From the NCBI RefSeq assembly GCF_901000735.1, contig NC_081551.1, positions 17,636,545 to 17,700,544 on the forward strand: a DNA stretch of 64,000 bases. The letters run 5' to 3'. The position numbers and the translations under genes were made by a program. A model generated the notes under the pieces. The model made no database searches, was not told the origin of the DNA, and saw nothing but the letters and a program-made list of their open reading frames with translations. Every line of letters begins with the position of its first letter. Position 1 is the first letter of the stretch. Shown in pieces: positions 38,476 to 51,027 of this stretch. The stretch is from Corylus avellana. Its lineage: Eukaryota; Streptophyta; Magnoliopsida; Fagales; Betulaceae.

Positions 38476-40542
38476 GTTGAAAGCTATCAAAAGAACCAAC
38501 TAGAATTATGACACCTCCCAAAAAACAGCAGACTGATTGAAAACTATAAAAATGACATCAAAATAATTAACTATACTACTTGGAATGAAAAATGTTTAGT
38601 GCTGTGCAGGCATAGGTAAAAGTACCAAATAAACATAACTCACCCTAAATAACACATAATACAAACAACTTTACACGTAAGTACATGACAAGTTTGCAAA
38701 ATTGCACAGGTCCAAGAAATAGAAATAACCAGAAAAAGTATTAATAAGAACAAGAAAGTATATAAACCTCCCAGATATCTCAGCAATATTTTGATATGCA
38801 TGCATTATCAGATACTACCACCCTCCCAGATATCATGCATTGATACAAAGAAACCATCGTTTATGCTTGCCTTAAAGAACATAGATCACAGGATGAGAGG
38901 CCATCACACTACAGTAGCGCAATGTAAATCCTTTGTGCAACAATTTGCCTTATGCAAGGAGAAGTGTGGTGAGCCGACTTGCATACTAGAAGTGCAGTTG
39001 CATAACTTAGTTACCCACATCCAATACAATCTGCTGTTGAAAAAGGAGTACAGCCATAAGCGTGGTGAGCCGACTTGCATTCTAGGAGTGCAGTTGCATA
39101 ACTTAGTTACCCACATCCAATACAATCTGCTGTTGAAAAAGGAGTACAGCCATAATTTGCATTGCAACATAAACATATGACAGTAACTGAGTGCCATTGT
39201 TTCAAACAGTATGTTGGACTTAAATTTGCTCTTGATCAGTAGCATTTTCTGAATAATGAGTCACATGACCATTTACAGAAAATTCCATTCTCCAATTTCA
39301 ATCTTCTATCTCAATTAATTCATTTCAACAACACAAGGTAGATAGAACAATAAAAGGTAAGCCTCAAAATAAGACTACTCAACTCAACAAGCTTTTATTT
39401 CCAACTTGAGATTGGCCAAGCAATTTTACTTTTTTAGCCATTTTAAGCTCTGTATAAATCCACATTCCTTGCTACATCATTGCCATCACCTGGATCCTCC
39501 TGGACCTTCTACCTCACTAAACCCACGGTAACCTCTTTGGGTTGTTGCAATACTGATATTTGGGAACTCTTGAGGTACTAAATATGATTCTTTTTTTCCA
39601 GTTCTATCTTCACTTGTAGCCAAATAACATCCTCTTGGAAAGCTTATCTGACTAAAATTCCATGGGCGAGAAACCTTCATAACTCATATATGAGCATAGT
39701 TTGCAAAGAAATATGTGACAATTAAAAGCACCCTTTCTATTTGCCAATAGCTAGAACTACAATCCTGCACTTTGCAGCTCTCTAGAGAAGAGACGTACTA
39801 ATGAGAGAGAGAGAAAGAGAGAGAGAACAAAACAAAGGTGGAAAAATCGCTCCCAAACATAAAGACGCTGTTTCTGCAAAATACGATATTCAGCATTTGC
39901 AGAAATCCGCAAACTTAACGAGTTCTTGCCTTGGGAGCGTAAATATTACCATGAATCTAAATTAATTCAACCCAAAACACATACACAATCTAAACATCTA
40001 AAAGTTTCATAATTTGAATAAAATACATCACTATTGGCATCAGAAACATATGCTCTCAGTTGCATAACCAGCAGAGCCGTAACCTGTTTCGAATAAAATC
40101 TTTACATTTTTTTGTTTAGCAAATGTTTGAAACTGTTTTTTTTTTTTTTTTTTTTGCATTTTAGCAAGCAGAGGAAGGACTCGGATGTATACATAATCTA
40201 AGATGCAGACCTTGCGAAACAGCTATTTCTGCTATTAATCAAAACCACCCAATCGTTCACAACAAATTGAAAAATATGGGGGAAAAACTATTATTAACAA
40301 CAACAAAAAAAACCACTAAGCATTAAGCAAAGAATCCACTATCATTTCCACAAATTGAACCCATACAAAGCAAGCAAAACAAAATTCCCAACAAACTCAT
40401 GTCCAAAAAACCATTCCCTCACTCTCTCAGCTGAACAACTAGTTCAAACCCCAAATTATTTTCAAAAAAATCCCCAAACCACGAAAACCTAATCGGTACA
40501 AAGTTGAAAAAAAAAAATTGAATCAAACTACACCACCCACCC

Positions 40543-40573
<31 letters not shown>

Positions 40574-40800
40574 GAAGAGCCTCGATCCGTACAAACAACC
40601 AGCCCCAAGATGCACAACAAGGGCTCGCAGATCCGACTACAATAGTACCCCCGAAAGGATCAAAAATCAGAGATCGTAAAGGGGATTTACCAGAAGTCAG
40701 AGAAGCCGATTGAAGAATTAAATCTTCTCGGATTCTCTAGAAACAAACACTTCCTGATCCGATTCGATTCGATTCGGTGACGAACCCTAAGAAAGAGAGG
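38476..40800 (-). other. 5' UTR intron and first non-coding exon of the DUF1644 gene
   Basis: An acceptor (TAATTCTAG) lies about 25 bases upstream of the start codon. A donor (CTTCTG|GTAAATCC, minus strand) near 40691 follows a probable first exon up to about 40800, next to a purine-rich stretch. The intron of roughly 2.2 kb is AT-rich, with a 96-base tandem duplication, a GA run (39802-39827) and an AC run (about 40543-40562). Boundaries are inferred from splice motifs. Confidence 0.5.
38966..39157. repeat. 96-bp tandem duplication, two copies
   Basis: The segment GTGGTGAGCCGACTTGCATA... is repeated immediately with a 96-base period. Only two or three substitutions separate the copies (for example CATACTAGAAG and CATTCTAGGAG), so the duplication is recent. 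It lies in the 5' UTR intron of the DUF1644 gene. Because 96 is a multiple of three, both strands show open frames through it (38791-39180 plus, 38904-39245 minus), neither convincing as a gene. Confidence 0.9.
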
Positions 40801-41329
40801 AGGGGAGGGGGTGGGGGGATGACAAACGCTAATTACGGCCAACGTATATAAAGGTCTGAGCTGACGTGGAGGAAATGGGTTCGCTAATATTTGTTTTGAA
40901 GTTTGAACGATTATTATTTCAAGTCGGCGCCGTTTTGTTATATTTGAAGGGTGTGTATGACCGTGAGATATGCTTGGATTGGAGCGTGGTGTTGACGCTC
41001 CCCGGATTATGTTTGTATTTAGCTGTTGTGGGTCCCTATATTTTCTCCAACTCCTACTTTTTCAAAAATCAACAAATTCCTGGACGTTATAATTGATTTG
41101 CAATAAAATTTCCCAAACATTCATTCAACAAATTCCTGAGGTTAATTAATTGGTGTGTAATATAATTTCTCAAACATTCTTGACTTGAGGAAATTACTGA
41201 GATTTTAAGGGTTTGACCATAGTTTCAACAACATATAAGAATACTTCAAAAAAAAAAAGAAAAAGAAAAAAGAAATGGAAATCAATTCCATAACAAGACA
41301 CTTGAAAAGATTGGATAAAGAAATGGATC

Positions 41330-41972
41330 GTCTTATTGCACATAATGTCTTTCCTGGATAGTTGCCTTAGTTGTACAAAGATGTTCTGCTAATGCTCTAA
41401 CCATGTGTATTAAAAGGAAAAATAAGGGGTGAAGAACTGCCCCATTGCCACCCTCCACCCCTTCATAGCGGAGCATTTATCAATGATAGTAGCCTTGTGA
41501 GGGTGGGCTGCCTAGGGACAGGTTAAGGCAAGGCCCGCTAAGCTTGCTTCTCATAAGATCGGGGAAGCAAAATGTGATTCCATCCCTATCGAGCGAGGGC
41601 AATGGGTGTGGCTCCAACCCGCCATGCCTTTGTGGGGGTGACTCTCCACTCCCGAATTTCATTCTCGCATACCATTGCAAGAATGGTTTTACCATCAAAT
41701 AAGTTATTCTCGCACCTCTAAAGGGTAGCTCCACTCTCAAAGACGTTGGTGGGAGTGGAGAGCCATCCCTACTGCCCCTTTTGTAGGCTTTCCCACCTTT
41801 TGCAAGGGTGGGGTGGCAATGAGGTAGAGTTCCATCCCTCGTTTTCTTTTTTCTTTTTTTTTTTTCTTTTTAATACACGTGGCAATGGCATGAATAAGTT
41901 GCTTATGTCATGGTAATGAGGACACATTGCTTATGTGTCATAGATGGGAACAATTTGTTTTAAAGACATTAA
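41330..41972. repeat. Foldback element with GC-rich GGGTGGCAA core (probable MITE)
   Basis: CATGTGTATTAAAAGGAAAAA (about 41402) pairs with the inverted CACGTGTATTAAAAAGAAAA (about 41860-41882). Inside, GGGGTGAAGAACTGCCCCAT and TTGCCACCC pair with GAGGGATGGAACTCTACCTC and TTGCCACCC. The centre is GC-rich with GGGTGGG and CCCACCC words. Outer ends near TAATGTCTTT are approximate. It abuts the Harbinger-type element on its right. Confidence 0.55.
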
Positions 41973-42307
41973 GGCCTTGTTTGGTTCGCGGATTATCTAG
42001 TCCATTGGAAAATGATTAGCTACTACTGGGAATAAAAGAGTTGAATAAATTAACTATTCATATTCTTTTGTTTGGTTGTAACGCTGGAATAAACTAGCTA
42101 AACCTATTCTTTCGTTTGATACAATGCAATATGTTGGTGAATGGAATCATATTGTGAACTTATTTCGTAAAATACCCTTATAATACAAATACAATTTATA
42201 TTATTGACTTTTTTTTTTTCTTTTTTTTTTAAACATAAACAACTATACAAAATCAAACTCAATCTTGAATTCTAATGTCAATCAAGAAAAATAAATAGTA
42301 CAGAATT

Positions 42308-42338
<31 letters not shown>

Positions 42339-43003
42339 CAGTGAGACAGATAAACAAAATCAAAGAGAAACGTTACAGAGAATCAAAAGAAATCAAAGAA
42401 AAAGAATCAAAAGAAATCAAAGAAGAAAAAAAAAAAAATTGAGAAATGGTACAGAAAAAGAGGTGGAGTCTGTGGAGAAACAAAATCAAGAAAAATAAAC
42501 GGTATATATATATATAAGAGAGACGGAGAAACAGAATCAAATAAACGTTGCAGAGAATCAAAAGAAATAATTAAAAAAAATAAATAAATAAATAAATAAA
42601 TAAATAAAAAATAAAAAAATGAGAGAGAAGAAAAAAAAAAAATCCAAGAAGCAGAAAGAAAACGAAATAACCAAGAAAAGAGAGATCGGAGAGAAGAGAA
42701 GGGGAGAGAGATACCTTGCGCAGAAAAGAGAGATTGCTGCAGTTTGCACTGAGAGAGTTGCTTTGAGAGATAGAGATGGTGAGAGCCTTGTGGGTGTGAG
42801 AATGGTAGGTTTTTTTTGGCAATTTTACACGTTAATTTTGATCCCACAGTAATGGATTAGCTAAGCCATTACTATGTGTATGAGATTAGTAGTCTCATGA
42901 GAATAGACTATTCCCAAGAATAGAGAGTTACCAAACAAATGACTAATTATATCTAATGTTACCTAGTCCAATCCAAGAGTCTAATTCGCGAACCAAACGG
43001 GCC
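41973..43003. mobile_element. PIF/Harbinger-type non-autonomous element, ~1.0 kb
   Basis: TAA flanks both sides (41970-41972, 43004-43006). The ends are GGCCTTGTTTGGTTCGCGGA and, inverted, GGCCCGTTTGGTTCGCGAAT. ATCTAGTCCATTGG pairs with inverted TTGGATTGGACTAGG further in. The middle is long A/G-rich low-complexity DNA (42350-42740) with repeated AATCAAAAGAAATCAAAGA units. Open frames there are compositional. No transposase is visible. Confidence 0.85.
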
Positions 43004-43249
43004 TAAAAGCCTTGACAAAAAAGATTAAAAGCTTCTTCAAGGTGATGAGAGTCTGCCTATATATACACTGCTATATTACATAGGTGACTGCAAAAAAAAA
43101 AAAAAAAATAGCACCTGGCTTGAGCTACCCCCAACCAAGGGGTCTCATCAGATCAACATGACTTGGGACGGCAACATTTAACCAAGTCTCAGCATGCCCT
43201 GTTCCTGATGCTCCTAGAATATTTACAGAGACGCTCAACCTCATTGTTT

Positions 43250-46200
43250 TCACTTGATGTTTAGGGTGGCCGACATGGTGCGTAGCTCCTTTGCAATCTC
43301 TGAGAAGGCTGGTCTGGAGTCGGGATCAGATGACCAGCACCTCTCCATCAATGATCTCCATGTTGGGTCGCACCAGCTTGGAATTTCAAGTCGCAGGTTG
43401 CCTTTAATTATACCAGCTGAAATTTAGCAACCAAATTTTCATCATTGTTTAATTAAAATGATAGATAAGCAGTATATATATATATATAAAAACATGCACT
43501 TTGGATCAAATGTTGTAATTCTATATACATTCAAACAAAACATGTGCTGTAGTACCCAATCCTCAGTCAATGTATCATTAAGATGCAGAGTCATGGGATA
43601 TATCCACTTTATATCAATATTTTCAAATTAAACCGCACCTATTATTTCTTTTGATCGCAAATTAACATAGGGTTCCTCCCCAGTCAAGAGTTCCCACATT
43701 ACTATTCCAAACGAGTAGACATCAACCTACAAGAGTTGAAAACACATTTTACAACCAAAGTGATTGGCAACAGATATAAAATTAAACATATTTTGACAAT
43801 CTAAAATGAGCATTCTTACCTTTTCAGTAACCATGTCCTTACTATTCAAGAGTTCTGGAGCCATCCATGGTATGGTTCCTCTTATTCCACCAGAGACAAG
43901 CGTCTTCTGTTTAATTTTCGATAAACCCAGATCACCAATCTGAAAGAATGATGGTAAAATTTTCAAACTTGTTCAATTGAAAAGAATAAAAAATTGTGAA
44001 AAGAAGACATTGATGAGACCAACTATAGACTGTTTTTGTAACAAAAAAGAAAGGCAGACCAGATAAGAGATTCTAATAAAAAACAGCAAGATTCTTGTCA
44101 AGTAGATTACCTTGCACACTGGTCGATGAGGGTCTCTCATGTTCACAAGTAAGTTGTGTGATTTCAAATCAAAGTGGACAATGTTCTTCCCATGTAGATA
44201 TTCCATGCCAAAGGCTGCATCCATTGCTATAATTATCCTCTTCCTACGATCAATCGTCCTGCTAATTCAGAAATGGAAAACTTTAGAGAAAACTCGTTCC
44301 TATAATAGTATCCAACAATTGCCAGTCCAGAAGACTGATAGGAAAAAAATGATGAACTGAGATGAAGCAGGAACACGATCAGAGGATGCACCACAATTTC
44401 TTGGAATAAAACTATATAAGCAAGCCTTAGATGAACTACCAACACTGTGAAAATATTTCTGAAGATATCTACTTTTCCAGCGAATTATCATGTATCACCA
44501 TATAAACCAAATCTAGGATTCTCAACATTCTGGAATAATTTTACATCTTATGTCGGTCCAAAGACTCGCACAAAATTATAATCCATGAATGTCCATTTTC
44601 AGATACACAGATATAGAAGACAATGTCAGTTTAACATCCATTTAATGTGGAACACATAAAAGGAAGAAGTAGCAAGAGTGTCCTACATTGATATGTGAAA
44701 ACAAACCATCAAACACCTTTTTGAACTAAAAAGTCAAATTGAATGTTTTGTAGAATATATTATAAAAACAAGATAAGGTGCCATACCGATCCTTTGTTCT
44801 CAACACTTGTTTCAGGGAGCCATTGACCATGTACTCTGTTACTGCTGCCAAATTTGTCACAGGTCCATCCGTAACTACACCATAAAATGCCACAATATTT
44901 GGGTGGTTAAGCTCACCTAGTACGTGGGCTTCCTTCCAAAAGTCTGTGACCTGCAAGGGAGTAGATAGAAACATTGAAGTTTAGATAATATGCAGGAATT
45001 CATTCCTCAACTATAGTTTGATAATAACCTAGAGGCATTTTCCTCTTCCAACTCTAGCTCTTTCTTCCCCGACAAGCATCAGCTTTCAGATTTCATTATC
45101 ACCATCATATGCACATCAGTTTCTTCTCTTTAGATTTTTTAACAGATTTCAAGAGAGGGACCACCAAATTTATGTTAACTACTGAGGAAAGAAAAACAAG
45201 GAATACGAGTTGAAAGCTTCAAGATTAAGAGGGCAGTACATGGATGTGACATGTCCAAATCAACAGCTCAAAAACAAAATCGTCTCAAAGATCAAACCAC
45301 TCAGGTGAAACTGATATTTGTCTTGTATGGATTACAATAAACAAGTGACTTCATGCTGAGCCCAAGTACTTAACCAAACCAAATTAGATAAGTATTTCAT
45401 TCGAGAAATGAATCAGATAACAGAATAAATTCAACATAGGAAATGTGGGGTGAAAATATGAGTAACTACCAATCGGTCCTCCCCCAATGAGTCTCCAGTG
45501 AAGCAACTTGGCTTGATCCTTTTAATGGCAACATCAGATCCCTTCCATTTTCCATAGTAAACAGTTCCATACATGCCCGAACCAATCTCCTTTATATATT
45601 CAAGGTCAGTATTTTTGATAGTCTGCATAACAAAGCAGAAGGAAGCATTTTTGTGTCATATTTAATTCAACCTCTACCAAGTTAAAAGACATAAACATGT
45701 ATATGTTTGACAGATTACCTGCAGCTCTCTAGTGGATAGATGAGTGTAACATGCAGCCAGGTTGATAGGGATTCCACCAATTATCTAAGAAACTAGAAAA
45801 TCATTAGTAGGTCAAAGGCATTATTAGCCAATGAAGCTAGCTAGCACATATTTGTTCTTCATCTTTCTAAAATCTTCCAGTAAAAAGGAACAAAATGAGT
45901 CTTAGTTAATACCGTGTCATCAATGCTTAAACCAGATGGGGGGTCTTGTTGAATCTCTTTTTCATTGACATGATCTTTTTCATCGGCAACATTGCTGGTT
46001 GCAGGGGAAGAAAGCATAGGCGTTCCTACTTCTTTGGATGAAGATAATGAAAGGTTATGCAAGGAAAAATCCACCGAAGTTGAAACTCCACCCTGTAAGT
46101 CATCAGCGCCATTACTGCCTGCTTCCTCATCTGACAGCTCACTATTGCATCCCAATTCTGTTTTTGAGATGGTAATTTCCTTCTGGAGCTGCAAATTTAC

Positions 46201-47163
46201 GGGTACATAAAAATTCCCATGTAGGGCCTGATATGGAATTTTGCTAGAATTGGGATGACAAACTCTCATACACTGGCCCTGCTTTGAAATGTTCGAATTT
46301 GGCCGGAGCCCATGACAGAATTTCCCCACCAGAACCCTTTCGCCCAATCTAAAAGTCCGATGGCTCCCTATCTCAACTGGGTTGTTCCGATAGTTAAGTG
46401 CATGGTAGGAGATAATCTGCTGATTTCTGGCATCATTTTCACCAACTCTATGGCTGCGGATGCCACAATATAAGCCACCCCAAACCCCTTCACCATGCGA
46501 ATATCTCTGCGGATGATCATTATAGGAATGAAAATTTCCATCACATGGCATAATGTTCTCCCTGTTCAATCTAACACAACAAGCAGATTGTTTCGCCAAA
46601 AACTGTTGCTTCAACACAAATTTCCTAAGCGAATCATCCCCATATTTTACACCCTTCACACAAGCAACACTATTTTTGGTACAAAAAGGGTAATTTTCCA
46701 CACAATTCACAACCAAATTACCACCCATTTGAACAAAGGCATTGACATTATCGCTGGCGGCACAAACGAAGAGCCAGAGCCTGGCGTGCTTACCGTAAAG
46801 CTCGAGCTCGTCGTACTCGTCGATCATGCAGCGAACGTCGTCGTCGGAGGCGACGGAGACGAGGAGAGTGGAGTAGCCCTCGGACGCGCGGTGGGAAAGC
46901 TGGTATTTGAGAGAGAAGGAAGGAGGGCGCGTGGCGGGGAAAAGATCCGAAATCTTGGACCGGAGCTTGGATAGCCCGATGGACCGGTCGACGGAGATGA
47001 TTCGGGCCTCTCCGCCCACGTACTTCAGCTCTCCCGAGGGAGGTATTGGCCGGAACGAACCGTTGAAGCTGCACACAAGCTTCACCTTCTCGGAGGCCCG
47101 GCCACTGCCACCGCTTGGCCTCCTCCGCCGATACAGAGCACATGGTTCTTTCATGATGCACAT
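43250..47163 (-). CDS. PB1-domain Raf-like MAPKKK (B4-type Raf kinase)
   Basis: Eight exons join in frame on the minus strand: 45913-47163, 45719-45784, 45470-45622, 44787-44950, 44111-44258, 43820-43939, 43639-43726, 43250-43416, giving 718 residues. The PB1 domain spans about residues 27-135, with VKLVCSFNG and an acidic OPCA-like segment ending in [15 protein letters not shown] long linker of low conservation follows. The kinase domain starts near 445: [17 protein letters not shown] with Lys473, [26 protein letters not shown] with Asp575, GDLGLSK (DLG in place of DFG) and WMAPELL, ending [14 protein letters not shown]. Plant B4 Rafs act upstream of SnRK2 kinases in osmotic-stress signalling; applying that role here is inference. 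Family members are often over 1000 residues, so this one has a shortened linker. All splice sites are GT/AG. Confidence 0.93.
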
Positions 47164-47210
47164 GATACACTCTCAGAGAGCGTCTGATATATATATATAG
47201 ATGAGGAGGG

Positions 47211-48148
47211 AGTTTATAGTTGAGTGGGAGACTGGCGGGGTTGGGAATTTGGGCTTCATGTTTCGTGCAAATTGCGAATTTGCCATCCACGTAATGTGTT
47301 TTTCATTTCTGATTGGAGAGAGATACACTAGGTTGCCATTGGAGTTTGTTGTAATTGCAATACTGCCATCCTCTGCGGTGGGCATCCTGATTTGATTTCA
47401 GTTGGGATTCCAGTTGACGCGGGATTCTTGTGATTTGTGTCCTTCTTCCGGAGGGAACCTCTTTCGTTGGCGACTTGGTTAAGATTATATTTTATTAATA
47501 ATAAATATTACCACGTCACTAAATTGTAAATTTTAAAATGCTATAAAATATAGAGAAACGCTATAATGCAATAAAAATATTTTTTTTTATCCATAAAAGT
47601 CCTAAGTGGCAAAAGGTCACAGACTCACAGGCCCCCACCATTAAAATTTTTAAATTTTTATTGGGGTATATTACAAATTTTTAAACATTGAAAATCAAAT
47701 TACAAATACGATAAAACTTTTGGAGAGTAAAGTGTAATTTTCCCTATTTGTAAATAATTAATAATGATTCACGTGTGTGGATATGTGTTTTAGGTCATGG
47801 GAGGCAAATTTATTTATTTATTTATTTTTATTTTTTATTGATAAAGGAGGCAATTTATTTACGTGTGAAACATTTTTCTACTGGAATTATCAAGTATAAT
47901 TAAAATTGGCTAATTTCATTATTAATCTAATGTGTATATCTTATCAATATTTGAGGAAATGAGTTTCAATCTTCTAAATAGTCCGGTTCTCGTGGATTTT
48001 CATTTATTATTTAAAATTTGTGTATGGATTGAATTCCAATTAAGTTATATGTAGTCAGAGTTGAATTTTTTCTAGTTTTTTTCTTTTTCTTTTTTTGGTT
48101 TGAAAGATAAAGTCCTATCAATTAGAATAAAATTTTATGCTGTTCTTA
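47211..48148. other. Intergenic DNA upstream of the Raf-like kinase
   Basis: The kinase promoter and leader lie at the left edge, with a short TA run at 47190-47201. The rest is AT-rich with no gene. A plus-strand frame at 47201-47395 is not convincing. Confidence 0.45.
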
Positions 48149-48322
48149 GAGAAGTGTTAGAGAGCTAAACAAATAAACTCAAAAAAAATTTTAAACAGAC
48201 GTGGTAAACGGTGAGTGATAAACAAGGGAGAGAGAATTGTATTTTTTTAAATTTAAAAACCCTTACCACGTCAGTTTGAAACTTTTTTTAAGTTCATTTG
48301 TTTGGCTCTCTAGCACTTCTCT
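48149..48322. mobile_element. Short foldback MITE, 174 bp
   Basis: TGTTCTTA flanks both sides (48141-48148, 48323-48330). The left arm GAGAAGTGTTAGAGAGCTAA ... AGACGTGGTAA pairs with the inverted right arm GAGAAGTGCTAGAGAGCCAA ... TGACGTGGTAA, about 60 bases per arm. Confidence 0.82.
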
Positions 48323-48558
48323 TGTTCTTAAAATTTTTGTGTGGTTTATGGCATTAGAAAAATAAATGAAAAATTGGATTCTATCCGTCTTAGTTTAAAA
48401 TTTCATATATATCATCTTCTACTTTAAATTAACAAAACTAAAGAGGGATTAAAAAAAAAAATCACTTCTCATTAGGTTATTTTTCTACTTTTTAATGATT
48501 CGTAAGACTATGTATTTGATACTTATGTGAATTGACATGATAACTATTAAAAAATTAA

Positions 48559-49350
48559 GGAATAAATTTAAAATTGGTTAATGTGGTTGGCTTAAATTAC
48601 AAATCACTCCATGTTGTATAAAAAATAATTTATAGGTCCCTGTAGTTGCCCTAAATTACAAATCACTCCATGTGGTATAAAAAATAATTGATAAGTCTTC
48701 AGAGTAGGCTAAAATAACAGTTTACTTCCTAAAATCAATTTTTATTAAGTAACTGAACAAAATCCGTTACTTTGTCACGTCATACTACTACAATAAATTA
48801 ACCTAATCTCTTTTATCCCTAAAATTTTACTCAGTGCGTAACCCTCACTCATTTTCATCATTCTCACCATGATTTGTAATCATTTTTGCAAGAATTTGAT
48901 GGTTACATTTTGTGAAGTGGCTGAGGAAGATGAAGATGAGGAAAGATTATGCACGGGGTAAAATTTTGGGGATATAAGATATTAGGTTAATTTACTGTAA
49001 CAGTATGACGAAGAGTGAGGGTTGATATGTAATCTTAGTTGGCGTCGTAAAATGATGTGAAAAATCCTAATTGTTATTTTTGAAAGTCAGAAATTAATAA
49101 TAACGCGTGTCGCGTTTTTATTGGGTGTGACGTGACAAAGTGACAGATTTTGTTAATTATTTAACGGAAATTGATTTCATGAAGTAAAATACTATTTGGA
49201 CATACTTTTAGGACCTATAAATTCTTTTTTATACCACAATGATTGATTTGTAATTTAGGCCAACTATAGAGACTTATAAATTATTTTTTATACCACATGG
49301 AGTGATTTGTAATTTAGGCCAACCACAATGACCAATTTTACATTTATCCC
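48559..49350. mobile_element. Mutator-like MITE, 792 bp, with long inverted repeats
   Basis: AAAAATTAA flanks both sides (48550-48558, 49351-49359). The ends are GGAATAAATTTAAAATTGGT and, inverted, GGGATAAATGTAAAATTGGT. The arms continue through AATTACAAATCACTCCATG, which occurs twice in each arm as a short internal duplication, to GTCACGTCA and TTAACCTAAT. The central part contains ACGCGTGTCGCG. No ORF. Confidence 0.88.
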
Positions 49351-49412
49351 AAAAATTAAATTTGTTTGTTAATTTTTTTTGTTTACTTTTTTTTTACCCA
49401 TATCATGCCCTC

Positions 49413-49415
<3 letters not shown>

Positions 49416-49450
<35 letters not shown>
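49416..49450. repeat. (TA)n microsatellite
   Basis: A run of about 17 TA units in AT-rich intergenic DNA. Confidence 0.9.
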
Positions 49451-49451
<1 letters not shown>

Positions 49452-49836
49452 GAACATTTGACAATTTGTATCCAAGGGTTACTACCACAAGGGTGATGGT
49501 CTTGCGGCATTCGTAGAAGGATAGAAATTTCTTCTAAACTAATTTTAATGAAATATCTTTTAACTTATTTAAAAAAGTGTCAAGTATTTATAAACATTTA
49601 AAACGCACATTAAATTCTTAAGGTCATTAATAGCAGTTTACTAACTTAGACTAACGTTTTAAATGTTTATAGACACTTGACACTATTTTAAATGGGTTGG
49701 AGGATATTTTCTCTGAATTGATTTGGAAGCAATTTATGTCCTTCGTAGAAAGTTATAGAGTCAAATGCCAAAATAGAAAGCATTTGAAATTATTTTTATA
49801 CCATCGAGTTGAGTGTTGATGAAAAATGCTAAACAT

Positions 49837-49992
49837 CCAAAATTTTTGTTCCAAAAGTTTGTTTTCAAATGCTGTGTCACCATCTCATGAGTTGGTGACA
49901 CATTTTCTAAAATAATAAATCTCATGAGATGATGACCAATTATTTGAAAACCAACTTTTGAAAAGAAAATTTAAGATATGTAGCATTTCTGG
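49837..49992. mobile_element. Small foldback MITE
   Basis: The left arm GAAAAATGCTAAACATCCAA ... CCAAAAGTTTGTTTTCAAAT pairs with the inverted right arm CAGAAATGCTACATATCTTA ... CAAAAGTTGGTTTTCAAAT. Inner CATCTCATGAG words also repeat. The target duplication is unclear. Confidence 0.65.
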
Positions 49993-50665
49993 GTGTTGAT
50001 AGTATTTCTTAGTGGGACTGGATCAGCTACGGTTCAACCGACTTGAGCCCAGTGCTACTACTAGCTATGATCACGTTCACTTCGAATAATCACTCTGGCT
50101 GCGGCCTTCTATTTTTTTGCTTTTTACAAAAGAAAGTAATTGAAGCACATTAGTTACCGAATACATATTATTCGAGGGTTGGGCATGGGGGCATTTGAGA
50201 TATAATTGAAGCAGATAAGGGCATATTACATGTGAAACAGTGAAAGGTAAGAACCCCTCCTTTCCACCTCGTTAACATTCCACGAACCTGTAGTATTCCA
50301 ACGAGATAACCTCCCTTTTGTCCTTTTATCCAATTGGGAAACCTCCGCAAACATATGCGACTACCATATTAAGTAATTAATTAATTAATTACTTTTTTTA
50401 AAAAAAAAAATTTAATTAATATGCTTTCTTACTTCAACTCAGCACGTGTCCTACCTAGTCATAAAATAGAAAATGAAAGTAGAGAAGAGAGAAGTTTGGG
50501 AAAATAAAAGGGAAAGTATCAACGATTAAGAAGAAAAGAGAAAAGAGAAAAGAGAAAAGATACAATATTCTCTTTCTTTTACAAATATGACCAAAAAATA
50601 AAAAAAAAAAAAAAAAAAAATCAGATTCTTGAAATATGACGAAGAAATATGTTTTTGGCAATTTA
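49993..50665. other. Intergenic DNA, low complexity
   Basis: No gene recognised. It includes a TTAATTAATTAA palindromic run (about 50375-50392), repeated AGAGAAA units (about 50530-50560) and poly-A tracts. Confidence 0.45.
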
Positions 50666-50666
50666 A

Positions 50667-51027
50667 ATGGTTCTTCTTGTTGAAAAAAAAAAAAAAAATT
50701 CTGAAAATGAGGGATGTTGCTGTAAGAATTGCTTGAGATTCTGGGTAGGGAATGGGAATAATATTTTCCTTTGGTTGAATTGGTGGCATCCAGATGGCAT
50801 ATTGTTTGAGAAATATGGCTATAGGGTGATATATGATGCTAGGACCAAGCTCTCTACTGTTATTCATGGGAGGGAATGGAATTGGGCAGCAGCTAGATCC
50901 GAGGCTCTTGTAAATATACAAAGTACAATTTCTCTTGTGAAGTTTGGTGAGGTGGATAAGGTTGTAGCAGCTATTAATGAACTTGGTGGTGAAACCAAGC
51001 TAAAATTGGAAAGAATGATCATGACTT
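50667..51027 (+). pseudogene. Orphan LINE reverse-transcriptase C-terminal fragment
   Basis: The open frame reads FWVGNGNNIFLWLNWWHPDG followed by EKYGYRVIYDARTKLSTVIH and ARSEALVNIQS. This is the zf-RVT-proximal region found near the C-terminus of plant LINE ORF2 proteins. No RT core, endonuclease or poly-A tail is attached, so it is a fragment. It is followed directly by a kinase pseudogene and is unrelated in position to the LINE at 56008. Confidence 0.7.

Noticed and set aside
38791..39245. 129- and 113-residue open frames on opposite strands
   Set aside because: Both depend on the 96-bp tandem repeat whose period is a multiple of three, and neither resembles a protein. They lie in a 5' UTR intron.
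42407..42847. Long minus-strand open frames rich in Phe, Ser and Leu
   Set aside because: They read the A/G-rich low-complexity centre of a Harbinger-type element; no family resemblance and several frames are open at once.
46495..47290. Plus- and minus-strand frames in the first exon of the Raf-like kinase
   Set aside because: They are alternative frames over the PB1-coding exon, whose real frame shows conserved PB1 motifs.
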